From: CF-118 sp035934385
GTDB taxonomy: Bacteria > Chloroflexota > Dormibacteria > Dormibacterales > Dormibacteraceae
Length of the DNA: 64,000 bases
Assembly: GCA_035934385.1 (NCBI GenBank)
Contig: DASYXY010000008.1
Span: forward strand, 1-64,000
Reading direction: 5' to 3'
The notes below the pieces were generated by a model. That model was given only the letters and a program-made list of their open reading frames with translations, was not told the DNA's origin and searched no databases. The translations under genes and the position numbers were made by a program. This document shows positions 48,753 to 56,744 of the stretch, one piece after another; within the stretch, counting starts at the first letter, position 1, and the number at the start of each line of letters is the position of its first letter.

Positions 48753-49466
48753 GTGTTCAAGTCGCCCCCGGACGGCATCGTGTTCCTCGCGGTGCCCGAC
48801 ACCGTGATCGAAGATGTGGCGACGCGTCTCGCCGCCACCGGACCGCCGGCCGAGGTCAGCTTCGTGCACCTCAGCGGGGCGATGACCCTCGAAGTCCTGG
48901 CGCCGCTGCGCGGCCATGCGGTCGGCTCCTTCCATCCGCTGCAGTCGTTCCCGTTCCCGCGCGAGCCCGAGGCTTTTCGCGGTATCACGATCGCGGTCGA
49001 CGCCTCGACGCCCACTCTCCTGCGCAAGCTGCGGAGCCTCGCGCGACAGCTTGGAGCCAGGCCACGAAAGGTTGCCGCGGGCGAGAGGGTCCTGTACCAC
49101 GCCGCCGCGGTCTACGCCTCGAACTTCGTGGTCGCCTCGTTCGGCGAGGGGGTGCGGCAGCTGGAGCGGATCGGCTGGTCCAAGGAGGACGCGACCAGGG
49201 CGTTGCTGCCGCTTCTCGACGGGGTGGTTGCCAACCTCCGCCGCAAGGGTGTGCAGAAAGCCATGACGGGGCCGATCCGGAGGGGCGACGCCGAGACCGT
49301 CAGGCGTCATCTCGAGGCGCTTGACCGGCCGGATGCTTACCGTATCCTTGGTTCGATCGCGCTCGACATCGCGCGGCAGGCGGGGCTCGACCCCGCTGCA
49401 GCGGAGCGAGTGCGTAGGGCGTTGACCCGAGATGTGGCAGCGACCCGAAGGAGGCGACGTCGATGA
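48753..49466 (+). CDS. DUF2520/Rossmann-like oxidoreductase-type protein; N-terminus lacks a start codon
   Basis: 237 residues from the GTG at 48753. Coding clearly extends back in the same frame to about 48678 with VVAGRGNLGRSLARALNARL, the NAD-binding motif of this family, but no ATG, GTG, TTG or CTG occurs between an in-frame TGA inside ftsH and the motif. The remainder shows the 6-phosphogluconate-dehydrogenase-like fold: GIVFLAVPDTVIED, VHLSGAMTLE, GSFHPLQSFP and a helical C-terminal domain (AAAVYASNFVVAS). These proteins often lie next to panBC, as here. Possible explanations are a rare start codon, an assembly indel or frameshift-linked expression from ftsH. Confidence 0.78.
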   Translation: MFKSPPDGIVFLAVPDTVIEDVATRLAATGPPAEVSFVHLSGAMTLEVLAPLRGHAVGSFHPLQSFPFPREPEAFRGITIAVDASTPTLLRKLRSLARQLGARPRKVAAGERVLYHAAAVYASNFVVASFGEGVRQLERIGWSKEDATRALLPLLDGVVANLRRKGVQKAMTGPIRRGDAETVRRHLEALDRPDAYRILGSIALDIARQAGLDPAAAERVRRALTRDVAATRRRRRR

Positions 49467-50302
49467 CGACGGTGCTGGATGTCCAGAGGTTCAAGGACGA
49501 AGGCCGGCGATTCGCCATGCTCACGGCCTACGACTACCTGAGCGCGCGGATCCTCGACGAGGCCGGCATCCCGATCCTGCTGGTCGGGGACAGCCTCGGC
49601 ATGGTGATGCTCGGCTACACGACCACCCTGCCGGTGACGATGGACGACATGCTCGTCCACGCCAAGGCCGTGTCCCGCGGAGCGCGTCAGGCTCTGCTGG
49701 TCGGTGACATGCCCTTCATGTCGTACCAGGTCTCGACGGAGGAGGCGGTGCGCAACGCCGGGCGTTTCGTGCAGGAGGGAGGCATGCACGCGGTCAAGCT
49801 CGAGGGCGGCGGAGCTCCGATCCTCGAGATCACGCGCCGCCTTACCGAAGCTGGCATCCCGGTGATGGGTCACCTCGGCCTCACACCTCAGTCGGTGCAC
49901 ACGATGGGTGGGTTCAAGGTTCAAGGCAAAACCGACACTCAGGCGGCGCGAATCTTGAAGGACGCGAAGGCGCTCGAGGAGGCCGGCGCGTTCAGCGTCG
50001 TGCTCGAAGGCATGCCGTCGGCGCTGGCGGGTCGTGTGACCAAGGCGCTCCGCGTCCCGACCATCGGGATAGGCGCCGGGCCGCAGACCGACGGACAGGT
50101 GTTGGTGTTCCATGACTTTGTCGGACTCACGACCGGCAAAGCGCCCAAGTTCGTGAAGCGCTACGCCAACTTGGCCGAGGAGGTCGAGCGCGCGGCCCAG
50201 CGATTCGCTGAGGACGTTCGCAACGGCACCTTCCCCGGCCCTGAGCATGAGTACACAAACGGAGTGACCCCGGTGCCTCAAGAGGTCAAGTCCGGCGCCT
50301 GA
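49463..50302 (+). CDS. panB: 3-methyl-2-oxobutanoate hydroxymethyltransferase
   Basis: 279 residues; the ATG overlaps the preceding stop and has a clear AAGGAGG. MLTAYDYLSARILDEAGI, VGDSLGMVMLGY, the metal-binding GDMPFMSY, VKLEGG, GHLGLTPQS and GIGAGPQTDGQVLVFHD are all family signatures. It adds a hydroxymethyl group from 5,10-methylene-THF to alpha-ketoisovalerate, the first step to pantoate. panC follows directly. Confidence 0.96.
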   Translation: MTTVLDVQRFKDEGRRFAMLTAYDYLSARILDEAGIPILLVGDSLGMVMLGYTTTLPVTMDDMLVHAKAVSRGARQALLVGDMPFMSYQVSTEEAVRNAGRFVQEGGMHAVKLEGGGAPILEITRRLTEAGIPVMGHLGLTPQSVHTMGGFKVQGKTDTQAARILKDAKALEEAGAFSVVLEGMPSALAGRVTKALRVPTIGIGAGPQTDGQVLVFHDFVGLTTGKAPKFVKRYANLAEEVERAAQRFAEDVRNGTFPGPEHEYTNGVTPVPQEVKSGA

Positions 50303-51135
50303 TCAGGATTGAAACGCCCGCGCACATGCGGGCGCACGTCCGGGACTGGGGGCTCCGTTCGATCGGGCTCGTGCCCACGATGGGCGCGCTCCATGCGGGC
50401 CATCGCAGCCTGATCAAGCGCGCCGCCGAGGAGAACGACCTCGTCGTCGTCAGCATCTTCGTCAACCCGCTCCAGTTCGGGCCGAACGAGGACCTGTCCC
50501 GCTACCCGCGACCAATCGAGAACGACCTGGAGATGCTGCTCGACATGGACGTCGACGCGGTCTACGTGCCGAGCGTCGCGGACATGTATCCGCCGGGCGC
50601 GACCACCCGAGTTGTTGTGGGTGGGGTGGCGGAGCCACTGGAGGGTGCAGCCCGGCCCGGCCACTTCGAGGGCGTCGCTACTGTTGTGGCGAAGCTCCTC
50701 TGGACGGTCGAGCCGGACCGCGCCTACTTCGGCCAGAAGGACGCGCAGCAGGTCGCTGTGGTGAAGCGGCTGGCCGCCGATCTCGACTCCGGCGTGGAGA
50801 TCAGGGTCTGCCCGACCGTGAGGGATGCAGATGGCCTGGCCGTGAGCTCGCGCAACGCGTACCTCAGCCCGGCCGAGCGGATGGCGGCGCTCAGTCTCAG
50901 CCGCTCATTGCGGACGGCGGCCGAGATGTACGCCTCCGGCGAGCACGACACTGGCCGCATTGGCGCTCGAATTCGCGAGGTTCTGGCCGCCGAGCCCCTC
51001 GCTCAGGTCGACTATGCGGAGCTGGTCGATCCGTCGAGTTTTCGGTCCCCAGGCACGCTCGCGGTGCTCGCGGTGAGGATCGGAAAAACCCGCTTGATCG
51101 ACAACCACGACGTCTCCAAACCTTTTCCTGGCTGA
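50299..51135 (+). CDS. panC: pantothenate synthetase
   Basis: 278 residues if started at the CTG at 50299 that overlaps the panB stop (CTGA); 269 from the ATG at 50326. The nine residues before the ATG read LIRIETPAH, which aligns with the conserved first strand of PanC (E. coli MLIIETLPLLR), so the CTG is favoured. Family motifs are VPTMGALHAGH, SIFVNPLQFGPNEDL, GVATVVAKL, YFGQKDAQQ and VSSRNAYLS. It ligates pantoate and beta-alanine using ATP. Confidence 0.93.
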   Translation: MIRIETPAHMRAHVRDWGLRSIGLVPTMGALHAGHRSLIKRAAEENDLVVVSIFVNPLQFGPNEDLSRYPRPIENDLEMLLDMDVDAVYVPSVADMYPPGATTRVVVGGVAEPLEGAARPGHFEGVATVVAKLLWTVEPDRAYFGQKDAQQVAVVKRLAADLDSGVEIRVCPTVRDADGLAVSSRNAYLSPAERMAALSLSRSLRTAAEMYASGEHDTGRIGARIREVLAAEPLAQVDYAELVDPSSFRSPGTLAVLAVRIGKTRLIDNHDVSKPFPG

Positions 51136-51150
51136 CCGGAATTCGTGAGT

Positions 51151-51156
51151 TACAAT
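51151..51156 (+). promoter_or_regulatory. candidate -10 element of rpsA
   Basis: TACAAT in the AT-richer gap between panC and rpsA, with a poor -35 (CTGGCT) 17 bases upstream. A second candidate is TTGACG at 51184-51189 with AATCTT 17 bases later. AGGGGG (51213-51218) is the ribosome binding site for the TTG start at 51228. Confidence 0.4.
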
Positions 51157-51227
51157 TGGCATTCCGCATTGGCAGAGGCCGTTTTGACGACCAACACCAC
51201 ACCAAAAATCTTTAGGGGGTTCGTACG

Positions 51228-52418
51228 TTGTCCAATGAATCCGGTGCCGTCCTGACTGAGACTGAGGAGGAGACCGACCAGGATCAGTCAGCACCGATGA
51301 CCATGGAGGACTACCTCCACTTCGAGGAGGAGGCCTTCAAGACCCCCAACCATGGGGACATCGTCGACGGCATCGTGGTGCGCGTCGACCCGGACGAGGT
51401 GCTGGTCGACATCGGCGCCAAGGCCGAAGGCGTGATCTCCAGCAAGGAGCTGGGCCTGCGCGGCGAGGCCGACTCGCTCGGACTCGAGCCTGGCGACCAG
51501 ATCAAGGTCTTCGTCCTCCAGCCCGAGAACGAAGAGGGGAACGTGGTCCTGAGCCTGCGGCGCGCGCGCGCCGAGACGACGTGGCTCGTGGCCGCCGAGA
51601 AGCAGACCGACGGCTCCGTCATCGATGCCGACGTGCGCGAGCAGAACAAGGGCGGGCTCATCGTCAACGTGCTGGGCCTCCGCGGGTTCCTGCCGTCGAG
51701 CCAGGTGGCGCGCGCGTACGCGGGCAGCCTGGAGTCGCTCGTCGGTCAGCGCATCGCGGTCAAGATCCTCGAGGTCAACCGCAAGCGCAACCGCCTCATC
51801 GTCAGCCAGAAGGCCGCCGAGGACGAGGATCGCGCGCGCAAGCGCGAGGAACTGTTCAGCCGGCTGCAGACGGGCAGCACGGTGAAGGGCACGGTCTCGG
51901 GGATCACAAGCTACGGCGCGTTCGTCGACATCGGCGGCGCGGATGGGCTCATCCACATCTCGGAGCTGTCATGGGACCGCGTGTCCAAGGTCACGGACGT
52001 GCTTCAGCTCGGCGAGGAGGTGACCGTGAAGGTCATCAAGCTCGACCCCGAGCAGACGCGCATCTCGCTGTCGCTGCGCCAGCTGCAGCAGGACCCGTGG
52101 GAGAAGCTCGTGCAGTCGATGCCGATCGGCTCCATCGTTGAAGGCCAGGTCACGAAGACCAAGAAGTACGGCGCGTTCCTGCAGATCATGGCCGGCATCG
52201 AGGGCCTGCTCCACATCTCCGAGCTGTCGTGGGACCACGTGGAAAGAACCGAGGATGTGCTGAAGGTCGGCGAGACGTTGCAGGTCAAGGTCATCGGGAT
52301 CGATACGGCGCGGCGACGAATCTCGCTGAGCCTGAAGCAGCTGTCGGCGCCCCCCGCGAACCTGGCTCCAAGCCGCGTCGGCGGCCGCCAGGACGACTAC
52401 GACACCGAGGACGAGTAG
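51228..52418 (+). CDS. rpsA: 30S ribosomal protein S1 (four S1 domains)
   Basis: 396 residues from a TTG. An acidic N-terminal region (TETEEETDQDQ) precedes four S1 RNA-binding repeats, starting near residues 43, 128, 214 and 299. The last two have the classic forms TSYGAFVDIGGADGLIHISELSWD and KKYGAFLQIMAGIEGLLHISELSWD. Four domains are typical of Gram-positive-type S1, against six in E. coli. It has its own promoter region. Its last 22 bases overlap the end of the convergent O-antigen ligase gene. Confidence 0.92.
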   Translation: MSNESGAVLTETEEETDQDQSAPMTMEDYLHFEEEAFKTPNHGDIVDGIVVRVDPDEVLVDIGAKAEGVISSKELGLRGEADSLGLEPGDQIKVFVLQPENEEGNVVLSLRRARAETTWLVAAEKQTDGSVIDADVREQNKGGLIVNVLGLRGFLPSSQVARAYAGSLESLVGQRIAVKILEVNRKRNRLIVSQKAAEDEDRARKREELFSRLQTGSTVKGTVSGITSYGAFVDIGGADGLIHISELSWDRVSKVTDVLQLGEEVTVKVIKLDPEQTRISLSLRQLQQDPWEKLVQSMPIGSIVEGQVTKTKKYGAFLQIMAGIEGLLHISELSWDHVERTEDVLKVGETLQVKVIGIDTARRRISLSLKQLSAPPANLAPSRVGGRQDDYDTEDE

Positions 52419-54007
52419 GTCCTACTGATCACTCCTCCCGTCCTCCCCACGGCTGGGGAGTTGGTGGTGCTGCTCCCGGCCAGTCGCTGCAGCGCGGGTT
52501 GCCAGAACGGGTTGATCTTGAGCGCCATCTCGTAGTCCGCTCGCGCGGCCGCGGCGTCGCCCTGCCTCAGCTCCTCGTCACCGAGCTCGACGAACAGACC
52601 CGGGTCGGAGTTGCCAAGTCGACCGGCCAGCCGCAGCTCCTGGACCCCGCCGCTTTCGTCCCCCTGCGCGATGAGCGCCTCGCCGAGCGCTCGGTGGTAC
52701 TGCGACTGGAACGGATCGACGCGAACGGCCAGGTCGATGCGGCCGGCCGCGTACCAGGCGTCCGCCAGGACCGGCATCGCAGCTAGCGCGATCGCGACCA
52801 GGGCCACACCCACCGCGCCAAGGACGCGCCACGGAGGTACCGCTGTCCGTGCGGGTGCGCTGTCGGCCTCGGCCGCGCGAACCGCCGACCAGCACGTCCC
52901 GAGCAGCAACCAGAACGCGCCGGTGGCCGGCGCCCAGTCGAAGTTGAAGACGACCCACACGGTGTAGGCGACGCACGCGGCGGCGAGCGGGCCGACGGAG
53001 TCGCTAAAGCGATGTTTCCATGCAGCGAAGGCGACGACACCGATCACCACCCCCAGCGCGGCAAGACCAAGAACGCCTTGCGTGACCGCGGTGTCGAGCA
53101 CGCCGTTGTGCACCCGGTCGAACGTCACGTATGGACCTGCCCACTGGCCGGTGAGGAACCGCCCCAACGCGAGCCCCGTCGAGTCCTCGCCCCAGCCTGT
53201 CAGCGGCCGCGCGATCAGCATTCCGAGCGCGTCACTCCACAGGTGGATGCGCGCTGGTCCGGGGTCGCCGTTCAGCTCGCGCAAAGGCGACACCACGATC
53301 GCGAGCAGCGCGAGGCCGACCAGCGCTGCCGCGCCGGCGGCGGTGACGAGCGCGACGCGGCCTTTCTGCCGCACTACCACCAGCGCGAGACAGCCTGCCA
53401 CCACGCCCAGGCCACCCGCGCGCGATGTGGAGACGTACAGGCCGCCCACGAGCGCGACCACGCCCAGCCACCACGCCACGCTGAAAGTCCCGCCGCGCAG
53501 CGCGCGCGAGATCGCGAGCGGCACCGCCATCGTGATCATCGCGCCAAGGATGCCGGCGTTGCCGGTGTTGCCGTCCGGCCGGAATGGCGCCGCCGTTACA
53601 AACTGCTGCAGCGCCTCGAGGCAGGCGATGGACGTGCCCAGGACGAACGCCGCCACGACGCGGTCGCGTGACCTGTCGTCGCGCAGCAGCCACACCGGCA
53701 CCGCCGCCAGGCCGAGATAAGCGAGCCTGACCGGCAGGGACTCGTATCGTAGGTACGAGCCCGCGAAGCTCGTCGCCTGCGAGATCGAAAAGGCGAACGC
53801 CAGCACAGCCGCGGCGGCTGCTGCGAGAAGGGGCCATCGGAGTGCGCCCAGCGATGGCCGTGTGGGCGACAGCAGCGCGAAGCCCGCACCGAGGCAGGCG
53901 CCCGCGATGACAAGCGAGGTCCGAGGCAGGATGAATTCGTCGACCAGGCTGGGCAGAAACAAGATAGGCAGACCGAAGGCGACAACCGCCGGCAGCCAGC
54001 CGCCCAA
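52397..54007 (-). CDS. O-antigen ligase/polymerase family membrane protein with TPR-like C-terminus
   Basis: 536 residues from a TTG at 54007. Ten to twelve membrane helices contain the Wzy/WaaL-family motif LYVSTSRAGGLGV and the periplasmic-loop signature LIARPLTGWGEDS...VHNGVLDTAVTQGVLGL. A soluble C-terminal portion of about 100 residues has TPR-like helices (HRALGEALIAQG, LFVELGDEELRQGDAAAARADYEMALKINP). The last residues (TNSPAVGRTGG) are encoded by a dispersed GC-rich hairpin repeat and the gene overlaps the rpsA end. It likely polymerises or transfers a surface glycan or S-linked sugar. Confidence 0.85.
   Translation of the reverse strand: MGGWLPAVVAFGLPILFLPSLVDEFILPRTSLVIAGACLGAGFALLSPTRPSLGALRWPLLAAAAAAVLAFAFSISQATSFAGSYLRYESLPVRLAYLGLAAVPVWLLRDDRSRDRVVAAFVLGTSIACLEALQQFVTAAPFRPDGNTGNAGILGAMITMAVPLAISRALRGGTFSVAWWLGVVALVGGLYVSTSRAGGLGVVAGCLALVVVRQKGRVALVTAAGAAALVGLALLAIVVSPLRELNGDPGPARIHLWSDALGMLIARPLTGWGEDSTGLALGRFLTGQWAGPYVTFDRVHNGVLDTAVTQGVLGLAALGVVIGVVAFAAWKHRFSDSVGPLAAACVAYTVWVVFNFDWAPATGAFWLLLGTCWSAVRAAEADSAPARTAVPPWRVLGAVGVALVAIALAAMPVLADAWYAAGRIDLAVRVDPFQSQYHRALGEALIAQGDESGGVQELRLAGRLGNSDPGLFVELGDEELRQGDAAAARADYEMALKINPFWQPALQRLAGSSTTNSPAVGRTGGVISRTYSSSVS
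52430..52460. repeat. dispersed GC-rich hairpin repeat, copy 2 (inverted)
   Basis: Read on the minus strand, CTCCCC-AGCCGT-GGGGAG followed by GACGGGAGGAG aligns with the copy downstream of clpC (CTCCCCAGC-TTT-GCTGGGGAG then GGTCAGGGAGG). It lies within the last codons of the O-antigen ligase gene. Confidence 0.5.
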
Positions 54008-54169
54008 ACGATCGGAAAACGCCCTCTCGGCAGTCGCGTTAGCGGGAATCTGCAGCGTGAGGGGGACGGTATATTACTTGCACGCTGCCGAGCGGCAAGC
54101 GAGTTATTAGAACGAGGAGGTGCTGGCCCCACCGAGTCGCTGGAGAACCCATAAGAGTCGAGGAACGTC
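54008..54169 (+). promoter_or_regulatory. clpC upstream region with inverted repeat
   Basis: A 162-base gap between divergent O-antigen ligase and clpC. It contains TATATT (54070-54075), a CTTGC (54077-54081) / GCAAG (54095-54099) inverted repeat with an internal GCCG-AG-CGGC stem, and AGGAGG (54115-54120) about 50 bases before the ATG. The actual ribosome binding site is GAGGA (54162-54166). The repeat could be a stress operator; it is neither CIRCE nor a CtsR site. Confidence 0.4.
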
Positions 54170-56680
54170 ATGAGCACCATGTATCCGTTCGAGAGATTTA
54201 CTGAGCGAGCCAAGAAGGTTCTGACACTCGCACAGGAAGAAGCAGAAAGATCCCACCACAGCTACATAGGGACGGAGCACCTGCTCCTGGGTCTACTCCG
54301 TGAAGGCGAGGGCCTCGCCGCCAAGGTTCTGAACAACCTTGGCGTGGAGATCGGCAAGGTCCGGCAGACGATCGAGTCCGTGCTCGGTCGCAACGAGCGG
54401 ATCATCATCCAGCAGATCATTCCGACGTCGCGCGTCAAGAAGGTGATCGAGATCTCCTTCGAAGAGGCGCGGCGCATGGGCCATAACTACGTCGGCACCG
54501 AGCACCTGCTGCTGGGCCTGCTCATCGAAGGCGAAGGCATCGCGGCTCACGTCCTCGAAGATCTGGGCGCGACCCTCGAGAAGGTCCGCTCGGAGATCGA
54601 GCGCCTCCTGCACGACTCGAGCGCGGAGACCGAGGCCGAGCCTGCGCCGAAGAAACCTTCGAAGACGCCGCTGCTCGACCAGTTCGGCCGCGACCTCACC
54701 GAGCTCGCGCGCCGCAACCAGCTCGACCCGGTGATCGGTCGGGAGATGGAGATCGAGCGGGTGATCCAGATCCTGAGCCGACGCACGAAGAACAACCCCG
54801 CCCTTATCGGCGAGCCGGGCGTGGGCAAGACCGCGATCGCAGAGGGTCTCGCGCAGCAGATCAATTTCGGCAACGTGCCCGAGTCGCTGCAGCACAAGCG
54901 CGTGCTCACGCTCGATATGGGCGCACTGGTGGCAGGCACGAAGTACCGCGGCGAGTTCGAAGAGCGCTTGAAGAAGATCCTCGATGAGATTCGGTCGAGC
55001 CGCGAGGTCGTGCTCTTCATCGACGAGCTGCACACGCTCGTCGGTGCAGGTGCGGCCGAAGGCGCAATCGACGCGGCCAACATCCTCAAGCCTGCGCTGG
55101 CGCGCGGCGAGATCCAGTGCATAGGCGCGACGACCCTCAACGAGTACCGCAAGTACATCGAGAAAGACGCTGCGCTCGAGCGCCGCTTCCAGCCGGTGTA
55201 CGTCGACCAGCCGACGCTGGCCGAGACAATCGACATTCTCAACGGCATCAAGTCGCTGTACGAGAAGCACCACCGCGTGGTGATCACCGATTCGGCGGTT
55301 CATTCTGCTGCCGTGCTGAGCGACCGCTATGTGAGCGACCGTGCACTTCCCGACAAGGCGATCGACCTCATCGACGAGGCGTCGGCTCGCGTGCGCATGA
55401 AGCTGACCACGACTCCCGACGAGCTGAAGGAGCTGCAGAAGGAGATCAAGAAGTACCGGATCGACCAGGACGAGTCGGTGAACAAGCAAGACTTCGAGGC
55501 GGCAGCCGCGGTGCGCGACCGCGTAAAGAAGCTGCAGGACAAGCTCGCGACCAAAGAGGCCGCATGGCGGGACAAGCTGGGCGAGACCGTGCCCGAGGTG
55601 GGCGAGGAGGACATCGCGCAGATCGTTGCCGCGTGGACCGGCGTCCCGGTGTCGCGTCTGGTGGAGGAGGAGACGTCACGCCTCCTGCGCATGGAGGACG
55701 AGCTCCACAAGCGCATGGTCGGACAGGACGAGGCCATCATCACCGTGTCGCAGGCGGTGCGGCGCGCGCGTGCTGGGCTCAAGAATCCGCGCCGACCCAT
55801 CGGCTCCTTCATCTTCCTCGGCCCGACCGGCATCGGGAAGACGGAGCTCGCGCGGGCGCTGGCGGAGTACCTGTTCGACTCCGAGGACGCGCTCATCAAG
55901 CTCGACATGTCGGAGTTCATGGAGCGGCACACGACCGCGAGGCTCGTGGGATCGCCTCCCGGCTACGTCGGCTACGACGAGGGCGGACAGCTCACCGAAG
56001 CGGTGCGCCGCCGGCCTTACTCGGTGATCCTCTTCGACGAGATCGAGAAGGCGCACCCCGAGGTCTTCAACATGCTGCTGCAGATCCTCGAAGACGGCAG
56101 GCTCAGCGACGCCAAGGGCAAGGTCGTCAACTTCGCCAACACCGTGATCATCATGACCTCGAACCTCGGCATCCGCGATGTGAACCAGGCGGCCACCTCG
56201 CTGGGCTTCCAGCCGGCCGTCGTGGACGAAGCGGAGGAGGTCGAACGCCGGCACAAGAACACCAAGGAGAAGATCGACGAAGAGCTGAAGCGCATGTTCA
56301 GGCCGGAGTTCCTGAACCGCGTCGACGCCGTCGTGGTGTTCAAGAGCCTCACCACCGACCAGATCCGGCTGATCGTCGACCTGCAGCTCGTGCGGCTGGG
56401 CAAGCACCTTGCCGAGCAGCAGATCACGATCGAGGTGACGGACGCGGCGAAGGACCTCCTCGCGAAGGAGGGCTACGACCGGATCTACGGCGCGCGGCCG
56501 CTGCGGCGCGTGATCACGAGCCGGATCGAGGACCAGCTGTCCGAGCACCTGCTGCGCGGCAAGATCGCGCGCGGGGACACCGTGCTGATCGACGTCGAGG
56601 GCGAGGACGAGCTGAAGTTCACGCCGACGAAGCACAAGCAGAAGGAACCGGCCGCCTCGGGAGCCCCCGCGAAGCCGTGA
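54170..56680 (+). CDS. clpC: ATP-dependent Clp protease ATPase subunit ClpC
   Basis: 836 residues. Two Clp-N repeats (FTERAKKVLTLAQEEA and ISFEEARRMGHNYVGTEHLLLGLL) are followed by AAA-1 with GEPGVGKT near 217, a UvrB/UvrC-type UVR segment (NKQDFEAAAAVRDRVKKLQ, about 440-460) and AAA-2 with GPTGIGKTE near 555. The C-terminal domain has YDRIYGARPLRRVI. The UVR segment marks ClpC rather than ClpB or ClpA. It unfolds substrates for ClpP. A perfect hairpin follows the stop. Confidence 0.97.
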   Translation: MSTMYPFERFTERAKKVLTLAQEEAERSHHSYIGTEHLLLGLLREGEGLAAKVLNNLGVEIGKVRQTIESVLGRNERIIIQQIIPTSRVKKVIEISFEEARRMGHNYVGTEHLLLGLLIEGEGIAAHVLEDLGATLEKVRSEIERLLHDSSAETEAEPAPKKPSKTPLLDQFGRDLTELARRNQLDPVIGREMEIERVIQILSRRTKNNPALIGEPGVGKTAIAEGLAQQINFGNVPESLQHKRVLTLDMGALVAGTKYRGEFEERLKKILDEIRSSREVVLFIDELHTLVGAGAAEGAIDAANILKPALARGEIQCIGATTLNEYRKYIEKDAALERRFQPVYVDQPTLAETIDILNGIKSLYEKHHRVVITDSAVHSAAVLSDRYVSDRALPDKAIDLIDEASARVRMKLTTTPDELKELQKEIKKYRIDQDESVNKQDFEAAAAVRDRVKKLQDKLATKEAAWRDKLGETVPEVGEEDIAQIVAAWTGVPVSRLVEEETSRLLRMEDELHKRMVGQDEAIITVSQAVRRARAGLKNPRRPIGSFIFLGPTGIGKTELARALAEYLFDSEDALIKLDMSEFMERHTTARLVGSPPGYVGYDEGGQLTEAVRRRPYSVILFDEIEKAHPEVFNMLLQILEDGRLSDAKGKVVNFANTVIIMTSNLGIRDVNQAATSLGFQPAVVDEAEEVERRHKNTKEKIDEELKRMFRPEFLNRVDAVVVFKSLTTDQIRLIVDLQLVRLGKHLAEQQITIEVTDAAKDLLAKEGYDRIYGARPLRRVITSRIEDQLSEHLLRGKIARGDTVLIDVEGEDELKFTPTKHKQKEPAASGAPAKP

Positions 56681-56683
56681 CCT

Positions 56684-56722
56684 CCACCTCCCCAGCTTTG
56701 CTGGGGAGGGTCAGGGAGGGGG
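56684..56722 (+). terminator. terminator-like hairpin after clpC (dispersed repeat, copy 3)
   Basis: CTCCCCAGC-TTT-GCTGGGGAG (56688-56708) is a perfect 9-bp stem eight bases after the clpC stop, followed by GGTCAGGGAGGGGG and no U-tract. The same hairpin-plus-tail occurs near 28.28 kb and, inverted, near 52.44 kb, so it is a mobile or duplicated element that may also serve as a transcript end. Confidence 0.65.
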
Positions 56723-56744
56723 CGTCAGTAGCGACAATGGGCGC

